Shown here: positions 52,842 through 60,062 of the stretch, piece after piece
How the letters are laid out: each line of letters starts with the position of its first letter
How positions within the stretch are numbered: the first letter of the stretch is position 1
Assembly (NCBI RefSeq): GCF_000143685.1
Contig: NC_014328.1
Location: forward strand, 1,054,001 to 1,118,000
DNA: 64,000 nt
Reading direction: 5' to 3'
Source: Clostridium ljungdahlii DSM 13528
GTDB lineage: Bacteria > Bacillota > Clostridia > Clostridiales > Clostridiaceae
The notes under the pieces: model-generated
What the model saw: only the letters and a program-made list of their open reading frames with translations
Databases searched by the model: none
Told to the model about the DNA's origin: nothing
Program-made: the position numbers and the translations under genes

Positions 52842-53249
52842 TTGAATATAGATAAAGATAAGGTAAATAAGATAATTCAATTTCTTACTGGAAATATAGA
52901 ACCATATTTAATATATTTATTTGGTACAAGTGTAAATGGAATTTTTAGAGAAGACAGTGATATTGATATTGCCTTTATTAGTGATAGCAATACTACAGAC
53001 TATGAAATATTTATGTTAGCACAAAAACTTGCAAATATATTAAAAAGGGATGTTGATTTAATTAACTTAAAAAAAGCATCTACTGTATTTAGAATTCAGG
53101 TAATAGCTAAAGGCGAAAAAATATATTGCAGTGATAATAAAAGAAGGGCTTATTTTGAAATGTATGCATTTAAAGATTATGCTACGTTAAATGAAGAAAG
53201 AGAGATAGTACTAAAAAATATAAAAAAGAGAGGAAAAATATATGAATGA
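52842..53249 (+). CDS. MNT-type nucleotidyltransferase antitoxin-like (MntA), pair 2
   Basis: A 135-residue MNT-fold protein with LFGTSVNGIFREDSDIDIAF (about 27-46). The usual GSxARG is GTSVNG here but the two Asp of SDIDIA are kept. The TTG at 52842 is preferred, because GAGGTG ends at 52833 and would overlap the alternative GTG at 52833. It overlaps the hepT gene by 8 bases. In characterised HepT-MntA pairs MntA AMPylates a Tyr of the HepT R-x4-6-H region. Confidence 0.85.
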   Translation: MNIDKDKVNKIIQFLTGNIEPYLIYLFGTSVNGIFREDSDIDIAFISDSNTTDYEIFMLAQKLANILKRDVDLINLKKASTVFRIQVIAKGEKIYCSDNKRRAYFEMYAFKDYATLNEEREIVLKNIKKRGKIYE

Positions 53250-53646
53250 TGTGATATTGAATAAAATATCTGCTATTGAAAGATGTATAAAAAGGATAAA
53301 TGAAGAATATGATAATAATACTGAAAACTTAAAGAATTATACTAAACAAGATTCTATAATTTTGAATATTCAAAGAGCCTGTGAGGCATCTATAGATTTA
53401 GCTATGCATATAGTTTCTGAAAGAAAACTTGGCATTCCACAAAACAGCAGAGATGCATTTGAAGTACTGTTTGAAAATAAAATTGTAGATGAAAAACTTA
53501 TGAATAATTTAAAATCTATGGTTGGTTTTATAAATATAGCTGTTCATGATTATCAAACTGTAAATTTAGATATAGTAAGAGAAATTATTGAGAAACATAT
53601 ACATGATTTAGAAAAGTTTTCAAAGCATATGCTTGATATTTCGTAA
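53242..53646 (+). CDS. HepT-like HEPN protein with altered catalytic motif, pair 2
   Basis: A 134-residue HEPN protein. SIILNIQRACEASIDLAMHI and the C-terminal MVGFINIAVHDYQ identify HepT. In HepT toxins this segment is usually GFRNIAVHDY, with Arg and His forming the RNase R-x4-6-H site. Here residue 97 is Ile (ATA) instead of Arg (AGA in most homologues' codon family), while N98, H102 and Y104 remain. The RNase is therefore probably weak or inactive. Confidence 0.85.
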   Translation: MNDVILNKISAIERCIKRINEEYDNNTENLKNYTKQDSIILNIQRACEASIDLAMHIVSERKLGIPQNSRDAFEVLFENKIVDEKLMNNLKSMVGFINIAVHDYQTVNLDIVREIIEKHIHDLEKFSKHMLDIS

Positions 53647-53690
53647 AATCAATAAATATACTTGTGGAATTTTACCGAAGGGAGCTTATA

Positions 53691-54376
53691 ATGAAAATAC
53701 TTATTACAGATATAGGAGATAGAGTTCAGCTCATAAAATATTTAAAAAATAGCTGCATTGTAATAGGAACAGATTATGTAGATAACATGTCTCCAGCAAC
53801 AGCTTTTGTAAACAAATTTTACAGTATATCTAAAATTAATAATATTAATTACATAGATTTTCTATTGGATATATGTAAAAGGGAAAGTATAAAATTCCGC
53901 TTCATGAAGCGGAATTTTATACTTTATGTGATAATAGACAAAAATTTGCTTATGTTGGTATAACTCTTTTACTAAGTAATAAAAAATAATAGAAATATGT
54001 AAGAATAAATTAAAGACATATGAATTTTTTAAAAGAAATATCAGGAGAAGTTTCAAAGAGTAGGACTGTAATGAACGGCCCCATAATAAAGGAAAATTAT
54101 AAGCTTATTAAAACTTTGGTTGAAGATGTTGATAGTACGGAAAATATTAAAGTAATAGGACCTTATACTATTCAATGCAAGGTAACAGAGGATGATAAGA
54201 TAAAGTATATAGAAGTGAATCCACGCTTGGGAGGTGGTGTCCCCCTTACTTTTAAAGCTGGAGTTGATTATGGAAAATACTTTAATATGATGGCAAGAGG
54301 AGAAGAAATAGAACCTGTTATTGGAAAGTTTGAAGAAGTAACAATGATTAGGTATGACGAGGCCATATTTATATGA
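53691..54376 (+). pseudogene. ATP-grasp enzyme, broken by internal deletion
   Basis: The first part (MKILITDIGDRVQLIKYLKN, IVIGTDYVDNMSPATAF) is the pre-ATP-grasp domain of carbamoyl-phosphate-synthase-like ligases found in polysaccharide loci. The last part (from about 54020: TENIKVIGPYTIQCKVTEDD, KYIEVNPRLGGGVPLTFKAG) is the end of the ATP-grasp fold. The middle, including most of the ATP site, is missing and a perfect palindrome lies in the gap. Confidence 0.82.
53884..53925. repeat. 42-bp perfect palindrome in the broken ATP-grasp gene
   Basis: AAAGTATAAAATTCCGCTTCA (53884-53904, 21 bases) is followed directly by its exact reverse complement (53905-53925). The hairpin ends in TTTATAC-type bases and may terminate transcription. 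It sits at the deletion junction of the ATP-grasp gene. Confidence 0.85.
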
Positions 54377-54478
54377 TGCAAGAGGATATTAGGTACTTTT
54401 ATAGAATAAATTAAATAATATGAAGTAATGAGTTCACAGAAACTCTTAATTATTCTTATATGAGGAAAGAGGTAGAGT

Positions 54479-55489
54479 ATGATGAACATATTAATCACAG
54501 GAGGAGCTGGCTTTATTGGCCGTTGGATGGTAAAAAAACTATTGGAGAACGGGAATAAAGTTACAGCTTTTGATAATTTATCCAATGGAAGAATTGAGAA
54601 TTTGCAGGAATTTAAAAATAACTCTGGTTTTAAATTCATAGGCGGAGATGTAAGAGATGAAAATAAGTTGGATGAAGTATTTAAGGAAAAGTTTGATATA
54701 GTATATCATTTGGCGGCATCTATAAATGTTCAAGACAGCATTGAGAATCCAAGGACTACTTTTTATAACGACGTAGTAGGTACTTTTAATATACTTGAGA
54801 GAGCTAGAATTCAAATGTTTGGTAGAAATGGAAAAATGGATGAAGAAGGTTGGGTACTTGATCCTAATGAAGATACTTATCCATGTAAAGTTGTGTTTAC
54901 TAGTACGTGCATGGTTTATGATGTGTCAGGGCAAGAAGGAATAGATGAAAAGCATCCAGTAAAGCCTGTGTCACCTTATGGCGGAAGCAAAATAGCAGCA
55001 GAAAATATGGTACTTTCCTATTACAATGCATATAAACTTCCAACGGTAGTTGTAAGGCCTTTTAATACTTATGGACCATTTCAGAAAACTGGAGGAGAAG
55101 GTGGCGTAGTTGCTGCATTTATAAACAATTCACTGCACAGTAGAGATATAAATATATATGGTTCAGGAGAGCAGACTAGAGATCTTCTATATGTTAAGGA
55201 TTGTGCTCGATTTTTGGCAATGGCAGGGTATTGTGATAAAGTTAATGGGCAGATAGTTAATGCTGGTACTGGAAGAGATGTTACTATAAATGAATTAGCC
55301 CAAATTATTACGAAAAACAGAGTTAAAGTAAGACATGTAAAGCATATTTATCCTCAAAGTGAAATTATGAAATTAAAGTGCAATTATAAGAAGGCAAGAG
55401 ACCTTATAAATTGGGAGCCGGAACATACATTGGAGAAGGGAATTGGAGAAACTGAACGTTGGATAGAGGGAACTAAACTGTTAAAATAA
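54479..55489 (+). CDS. NAD-dependent epimerase/dehydratase (sugar nucleotide)
   Basis: A 336-residue extended short-chain dehydrogenase: NAD-binding GGAGFIGRWMV (near 8-18), VFTSTCMVYD with the catalytic Thr/Ser region, and YGGSK (Y and K of the active site, near 168-172). It resembles UDP-glucose 4-epimerase or GDP-sugar dehydratase. It follows the broken ATP-grasp gene and probably supplies a nucleotide sugar. Tandem ATG codons at 54479 and 54482 are both usable. Confidence 0.88.
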   Translation: MMNILITGGAGFIGRWMVKKLLENGNKVTAFDNLSNGRIENLQEFKNNSGFKFIGGDVRDENKLDEVFKEKFDIVYHLAASINVQDSIENPRTTFYNDVVGTFNILERARIQMFGRNGKMDEEGWVLDPNEDTYPCKVVFTSTCMVYDVSGQEGIDEKHPVKPVSPYGGSKIAAENMVLSYYNAYKLPTVVVRPFNTYGPFQKTGGEGGVVAAFINNSLHSRDINIYGSGEQTRDLLYVKDCARFLAMAGYCDKVNGQIVNAGTGRDVTINELAQIITKNRVKVRHVKHIYPQSEIMKLKCNYKKARDLINWEPEHTLEKGIGETERWIEGTKLLK

Positions 55490-55524
55490 TATTTCTTTGG
55501 GTATATAAAGCACCAATAGCTGAT

Positions 55525-55620
55525 TGAACCGACCCCCAAAAGTTAGACCTAAAATCTAACGATTGGAGGTTGGTTTTTTATTGGCAAAATATAGTTTTGA
55601 ATTTGTTCTTAAAATTCCTG
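55525..55620 (+). mobile_element. IS3-family left-end remnant
   Basis: TGAACCGACCCCCAAAAGTT (55525-55544) resembles IS3/IS150-type terminal repeats. GGAGGTTGG precedes a TTG-initiated frame (AKYSFEF at 55581) typical of IS3 OrfA, which diverges after eight codons. A GTTAGA/TCTAAC hairpin lies near 55542-55560. The rest of the element is gone. Confidence 0.7.
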
Positions 55621-55621
55621 T

Positions 55622-55647
55622 TAAATATTTCCCTAAGATTACGATAA
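55622..55647 (+). promoter_or_regulatory. Sigma28-type promoter of flagellin-like gene
   Basis: TAAA (55622-55625), 14-base spacer, TACGATAA (55640-55647). The spacer start TATTT and following CATAAGTA are nearly the same as in the yjfB promoter at 58429. Confidence 0.7.
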
Positions 55648-55713
55648 CATAAGTAGTGATGTGAGATAGTTATTACTGTACAAAAACATTTAGTGGTAAG
55701 GAAGGTATAAATT

Positions 55714-56607
55714 ATGATGATTTCAAGTGCTGTGTCTAAAAATAAATCAGTTAATATATGCTGTAAAAAAAATAAGAAGTTAACTCAGATAGAAAAAAGT
55801 ATTTCAAATAAGTATTCTAAAGAATCTAATACATTTGAGGTAAATGAGCTTAGATCCCAATTAATGAAGGCGGAAACTTCAGAAGACCACATACATGAAG
55901 GTGTATCATTTATTCAAGAAAGAAATAAGTCTGTTGATTCTTTAAGAAATATGTCCGAAAAGCTTAAACAATTATCTGATAAATACAACAGCGATAAATA
56001 TACTGATGAAGATAAGGAGAATATAAAAAAACAAGCAAAAGATTTAATAGACAATATGGATAATATAATAAATGAAGGTTTTGAAATCAAAAATAAAACT
56101 TCAAGCAGTGAAATTAGTATAGAAACTTGTCATGGATCGAATATTATTATAGATACAAAACCTTTAAAGATAAGTATGGATGATACTATGATTAAATACA
56201 ATCCAGATAATAAAAGAACCAGTATTGAAGGTAGTTTAAGCATAGATAATATATTAAAGAATACTAATAAAATAGAAAAAAATTTGATAAAGCCTTTAGA
56301 TGAGTATTCAGATAATATGAGAAAACAAATGTCAAGTATTGCAGGTGATGCTATGTATCAGGATATGATAGTAAATATGGCAGTTAAACAATTGTGCGAT
56401 TTAGGAGATATGGATGGAGATACGGCAAGGCGGATTATAAGAAATTCTAAAATCATATTAGAAGAATGTGGTTTAGGAGATATTGATCAAGACACAGCAA
56501 AGCAGACTATAGCAAATTTCAAAAATGTATTAGAAGATTCAAATAATGCATTAAGATGTCAGTCATCTGGATTGTCAAGAGATGCTGCTTTGCAACTATT
56601 AAATTAA
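55714..56607 (+). CDS. Divergent flagellin-like protein
   Basis: A 297-residue protein. Residues about 48-118 follow the flagellin D1 helix pattern (SEDHIHEGVSFIQERNKSVD, SLRNMSEKLKQLSDKYNSDK, YTDEDKENIKKQAKDLIDNM align with [35 protein letters not shown] and the [19 protein letters not shown] stretch). It ends SSGLSRDAALQLLN, like the flagellin tail [10 protein letters not shown]. The strong flagellin start MIINHN is not kept. A sigma28-type promoter lies upstream. It may be a minor filament component or an unrelated secreted flagellar protein. Confidence 0.6.
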   Translation: MMISSAVSKNKSVNICCKKNKKLTQIEKSISNKYSKESNTFEVNELRSQLMKAETSEDHIHEGVSFIQERNKSVDSLRNMSEKLKQLSDKYNSDKYTDEDKENIKKQAKDLIDNMDNIINEGFEIKNKTSSSEISIETCHGSNIIIDTKPLKISMDDTMIKYNPDNKRTSIEGSLSIDNILKNTNKIEKNLIKPLDEYSDNMRKQMSSIAGDAMYQDMIVNMAVKQLCDLGDMDGDTARRIIRNSKIILEECGLGDIDQDTAKQTIANFKNVLEDSNNALRCQSSGLSRDAALQLLN

Positions 56608-56713
56608 ATGTTTTGCCATAGAATCCCATAGATATAGATCAGAGAATATACTATTCTAATAAAATAGCTGCAACATGCTAACGAGCTCGGTGATTGTAAT
56701 ATTACAGGGATAG

Positions 56714-56758
56714 AAATGTTCCCATTAGGTGCCTGGCACCTAATGGGAACATTTTTAT
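56714..56758 (+). terminator. Terminator-like perfect palindrome of GGTGCC type
   Basis: AAATGTTCCCATTAGGTGCC (56714-56733) pairs exactly with 56735-56754 around a single T, and the right arm runs into TTTTTATAT. It ends the flagellin-like unit and belongs to the GGTGCCTGGCACC repeat family seen at 58361, 58944 and 59997. Confidence 0.85.
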
Positions 56759-56853
56759 ATAGAATAAACTATTAACATATGTTAATATAAATTTAATAAA
56801 ATATTAATCGAAAATTATAACATTTTTAAACTTGTATATGAGGAGGCGTTAAG

Positions 56854-58323
56854 GTGAAATTTTGTGTTAAATGTGGAAATAAATTAGAAGATAATGATAT
56901 GTTTTGCCCAAAATGTGGACATAAATCTGGAGTAGAAAAGGGACAAGAGGATGATGTAGGGAATACTCAAATTTTTAATACCGACCTTATAAATAAGCAA
57001 AATAATGATTTTCAGTTTAAAGAAAATCTTAATAAAGAAGATTTTAATGATGATGAAGAAGTAGATGAAAGTATATTTTATACATTTAGAAGAAAGTTAG
57101 GATTGAATAAAAAAGTGGCAGTAATTACAGCGATAGGTATTTTATGTATTACAATACTTGTATCCTTTCTAATAGGTAATGCAGCCAGCAAGCCTTCTAA
57201 TGTGGTTTCAAAATTTCAAAAAGCGGTTGCATCCAGTAACAAAGGACAATTGGTTGATATTCTTTATTGCAGTGATAATAGATTAAAAATAGATGAAAAG
57301 AGTGTAGCACCTTTAATTAATTATTTTAAGGACAATCCTTCTTATTTAAATGAAGTGGTAAGTCAATTAAATAATGAAGTAGCTAGATCTAACGGAAATT
57401 TAAATTCTAATTCTAAAGGCAAGTTTGATATAGTCTATGCAGGAAAGAAGTATTTGTTTTTCAAGGATTATAAGATAGGAATAAAACCATCATTTATATC
57501 AGTAAAAACGGGAATAAAAGATGTGCAATTTTCTTTAAATAGTACTCAAATAGCCAAAAGTGATTCAAAGAATTTTTCTAAACAGCTCGGCCCTTTTATT
57601 CCCGGGAAATATAAGCTTAATGCAGATTACAAAAACAGTTATGAATCTTTAAATGAATCCCGTGATATAGATTTTATGAATTCAAACGAAGATAGCGAAA
57701 ATGTAGAAGTGTTTAAGGATGTTTCTTATGTCAATATAAACAGTGATTATCCAGATGCAGAAATATTTTTAAATAATAAGGATACTGGGGTTAAGGCAAA
57801 GGATGCTAGTAATTTTGGACCACTGGCTGCTAATTCATCTGTATATGGTGTTGCGGCTGTAAATGGGCAAAAACTGAGAAGCAGCGACTATATTCTGAAA
57901 AAGGATGATGATTATATAAAACTTGATTTTACTCAATCTCAAACTAGTATGCAAATTGATCAGTATAGAATGCGTAATTTAATATATTGGTATACCTATT
58001 ATTTTACACAAGCTGTAAATACTGGTCAATTTGAAGATGTTGAGGACTATTTATATCCGGGAAGCTCTTTATATGATGCACAGAAAAGTTATGTGGCGGC
58101 TACTTACGAAAAGGGAATAAAGGAAGATATCAAATCCTTTAATGTAATCTCATACAACTTAAGTGATGATAAGAGATCTGGAACTGTGAGTACAGAGGAG
58201 GTTTATAATATATATCAAAGTGATAGTACTACTCCTAGCACTAAGACTTTTCATTATACTTATACATTCAGATATAATGAGGAATTTTCTGGATATCAGC
58301 TTTCAGATATAAAATCTAATTAG
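56854..58323 (+). CDS. TcaA-like zinc-ribbon membrane protein
   Basis: A 489-residue protein: N-terminal zinc ribbon with C4-x2-C7 and C18-x2-C21, an acidic linker, one membrane helix at about 88-108 (VAVITAIGILCITILVSFLI), then a long extracellular part. This has TcaA-like domains and an NTF2-like C-terminal end (YWYTYYFTQAVNTGQFEDVE to YNEEFSGYQLSDI). It begins at GTG after AGGAGGCG. Relatives influence cell-wall stress and antibiotic response in Staphylococcus. The role here is unknown. A weak sigma28-like site (TAAA 56788, ATCGAAAA 56807) lies upstream. Confidence 0.8.
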   Translation: MKFCVKCGNKLEDNDMFCPKCGHKSGVEKGQEDDVGNTQIFNTDLINKQNNDFQFKENLNKEDFNDDEEVDESIFYTFRRKLGLNKKVAVITAIGILCITILVSFLIGNAASKPSNVVSKFQKAVASSNKGQLVDILYCSDNRLKIDEKSVAPLINYFKDNPSYLNEVVSQLNNEVARSNGNLNSNSKGKFDIVYAGKKYLFFKDYKIGIKPSFISVKTGIKDVQFSLNSTQIAKSDSKNFSKQLGPFIPGKYKLNADYKNSYESLNESRDIDFMNSNEDSENVEVFKDVSYVNINSDYPDAEIFLNNKDTGVKAKDASNFGPLAANSSVYGVAAVNGQKLRSSDYILKKDDDYIKLDFTQSQTSMQIDQYRMRNLIYWYTYYFTQAVNTGQFEDVEDYLYPGSSLYDAQKSYVAATYEKGIKEDIKSFNVISYNLSDDKRSGTVSTEEVYNIYQSDSTTPSTKTFHYTYTFRYNEEFSGYQLSDIKSN

Positions 58324-58360
58324 TACCTGTACCTTAATGGGACATAAATGACTCCACTAA

Positions 58361-58373
58361 GGTGCCTGTCACC
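58361..58373 (+). repeat. GGTGCCTGTCACC repeat
   Basis: A 13-base imperfect palindrome after the TcaA-like gene, of the same family as at 56725, 58944 and 59997. A related GTACCTGTACC lies at 58323. CATTTTTG follows, so it may help termination. Confidence 0.6.
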
Positions 58374-58428
58374 ATAAGGGATCATTTTTGCCCCACTTAA
58401 GTATGAGACATTGAAAAGAAGATATTGC

Positions 58429-58455
58429 TAAATATTTTTCCTTAATTTACGATAA
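58429..58455 (+). promoter_or_regulatory. Sigma28-type promoter of yjfB-like gene
   Basis: TAAA (58429-58432), 15-base spacer, TACGATAA (58448-58455). It lies 34 bases before the yjfB start. Confidence 0.75.
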
Positions 58456-58488
58456 TATAAGTATAAAAAATTATTTGGAGGGATAAAT

Positions 58489-58668
58489 ATGGATATAGCA
58501 GCACTATCGGTGTCAATGAGCCAATCAAGCGTACAACAGGCAGCAGGTATAGCAGTTACCAAAATGGCTATGAATACAGAACAAGAAAATGCAGCTAATA
58601 TGACAGAAATGATAAGCAATTCTGCAGTAAATCCTAATTTAGGCAGTCACTTGGATGTAAGGGCATAA
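58489..58668 (+). CDS. yjfB: YjfB-family putative motility protein
   Basis: A 59-residue protein, MDIAALSVSMSQSSVQQAAG, IAVTKMAMNTEQENAANMTE and onward to HLDVRA. It matches the small YjfB family of motility-associated proteins that in Bacillus subtilis is under SigD. GGAGG precedes the ATG and a sigma28-type promoter lies directly upstream. The biochemical role is unknown. Confidence 0.85.
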   Translation: MDIAALSVSMSQSSVQQAAGIAVTKMAMNTEQENAANMTEMISNSAVNPNLGSHLDVRA

Positions 58669-58692
58669 CCCCTAGGAGTGTAAAAATTAGTA

Positions 58693-58944
58693 ATGAATCA
58701 AAAAGAGCTATTAATGCAAGAATTGGAGGAAAAGCTTCAGTGGGTAAAGTATAGGCAGCAAATGCTTGGTATTATGGAGAAAAAGCTGCTTAGAATGAGA
58801 AAAATAGCAGAACAAGCTAAACATGATAATATTGGCGAAAAATACTTAAAAGTTTTAAATGATAAAATAAATGATTTGGCAGCGCAGGTTAGGGCTTTAG
58901 ATGGAGAAAGTAGAAAAACAGAAGATGAAAAAATATTGGACTAG
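58693..58944 (+). CDS. Small coiled-coil protein, function unknown
   Basis: An 83-residue helical protein (MNQKELLMQELEEKLQWVKY, QQMLGIMEKKLLRMRKIAEQ) with heptad Leu/Met spacing and no other motif. It lies 24 bases after yjfB and is probably co-transcribed with it from the sigma28-type promoter. AGGAGTG is 13 bases before the ATG, longer than usual. The stop codon overlaps the start of the GGTGCC hairpin. I do not recognise the family. Confidence 0.7.
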   Translation: MNQKELLMQELEEKLQWVKYRQQMLGIMEKKLLRMRKIAEQAKHDNIGEKYLKVLNDKINDLAAQVRALDGESRKTEDEKILD

Positions 58945-59004
58945 CAAAGGTGCCTGTCACTATGGAGGATATTAATGTTCTCACATGGTGACAGGCACCT
59001 TTGC
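58944..59004 (+). terminator. GGTGCC-type inverted repeat closing the yjfB unit
   Basis: GCAAAGGTGCCTGTCAC (58944-58960) is the exact complement of 58988-59004, with a 27-base loop. It overlaps the preceding stop codon. The T tract after it is weak. It either terminates transcription or is a repeat-element copy. Confidence 0.7.
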
Positions 59005-59006
59005 AT

Positions 59007-59033
59007 TAAAGTAATTTATAAATTATACGAAAA
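59007..59033 (+). promoter_or_regulatory. Sigma28-type promoter before FlxA-like gene
   Basis: TAAA (59007-59010), 15-base spacer, TACGAAAA (59026-59033), one mismatch to the local TACGATAA. FlxA of E. coli is a known sigma28 target, which supports the call. The distance to the start (110 bases) is long. Confidence 0.6.
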
Positions 59034-59143
59034 ATAAATAATGGGATTAATGGATAACTACTGCAAATGTGTCACATGGAGGCAAGTACGCAATAGCTAA
59101 TTATAAATAATTATGAAATAACATATAGAGGGGAAGTAAATAT

Positions 59144-59875
59144 ATGATAAGTGCAATTTCATCTAATAGGAGTATACAGACAATAACTCAGAATAAAGAC
59201 AATACGTCGGAACAGGAAGTAAAATCACTCGAACGCCAAAAAGCTGATCTTGAGAAACAATTAGATAGTATAAAAAATGGCAGTGGAGATACAAGAACTA
59301 AGGAGCAGCTTATGAAACCTATTCAGGAAGAAATACAGCAAATTGACGCTGAAATTCAACAGAAGCAAGTAGATAGCGTTAGCAGCAAAAATGATCATTC
59401 TGATGGTAAAAGTAACACAAATACTAATTCTAGTAGGATAAATACTCAAAATAGTGGACAATATTCTGGTGAGAATTTATTACTTGATGCATCAAAGATA
59501 TATAAGCAAATTGAAACTGTTAATTCTGCAAAAAATGGTTTGATAAGTAAAGCCAAAGAGTTTAACTCAGATGCAGACATGGATGAAATGACTCATAATC
59601 CCAGAATGGCTGAAATTGATAGAGGTAAAGCTGCTGAAAGTAAGGCAAGCGCAGTCAGTTTGGAATCTAAAATAGGAAAATTAAATGGACAGATGAATAG
59701 AGATGTAAAAAATGAAACAGAAAAAATAAAAGATGTAGATAGTACTGTTGAGGAAAAGAGAGAAACTGATGATAAGCAAAGTGTGCTTAAAGACAAAAAT
59801 TTAAAGGAATATGATAAAAATACTGGTGAGGACAGTAAAGAGAATAAAGATAAGTCGATAAATGTATTTGTATAA
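59144..59875 (+). CDS. FlxA-like family protein
   Basis: A 243-residue hydrophilic protein. The N-terminal coiled coil (VKSLERQKADLEKQLDSIKN near 26-45, then LMKPIQEEIQQIDAEIQQKQ) matches the FlxA-like family. The rest is Ser/Asn/Lys-rich with a second helical part (SKIYKQIETVNSAKNGLISK) and a charged tail. There is no signal peptide or membrane helix. Starting MISAISSNRSIQ, it shares MIS-AxS with the flagellin-like protein (MMISSAVSKNKS), perhaps a common export signal. AGAGGGG precedes the ATG. Confidence 0.75.
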   Translation: MISAISSNRSIQTITQNKDNTSEQEVKSLERQKADLEKQLDSIKNGSGDTRTKEQLMKPIQEEIQQIDAEIQQKQVDSVSSKNDHSDGKSNTNTNSSRINTQNSGQYSGENLLLDASKIYKQIETVNSAKNGLISKAKEFNSDADMDEMTHNPRMAEIDRGKAAESKASAVSLESKIGKLNGQMNRDVKNETEKIKDVDSTVEEKRETDDKQSVLKDKNLKEYDKNTGEDSKENKDKSINVFV

Positions 59876-59996
59876 ATTTAAATTTTTTTAATAGACAAAC
59901 TCCTTTCCAGAAATTATGGGTGATTATATGCTAATTTTATGGTGAAAATTGCTATTAAATTAGGTATAATGTTAATAATGGTAATATTTCTTATTA

Positions 59997-60048
59997 GGTG
60001 CCTGGCACCGAGTGGGACATTTATTACACCATTAAGGTGATAGGCACC
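59997..60048 (+). repeat. Paired GGTGCC-type repeats before CWB2 gene
   Basis: GGTGCCTGGCACC (59997-60009) and GGTGATAGGCACC (60036-60048) form two small palindromes in direct order 26 bases apart. They belong to the same family as the copies at 56725, 58361 and 58944. Confidence 0.65.
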
Positions 60049-60062
60049 AAAAAATAAAAGTA

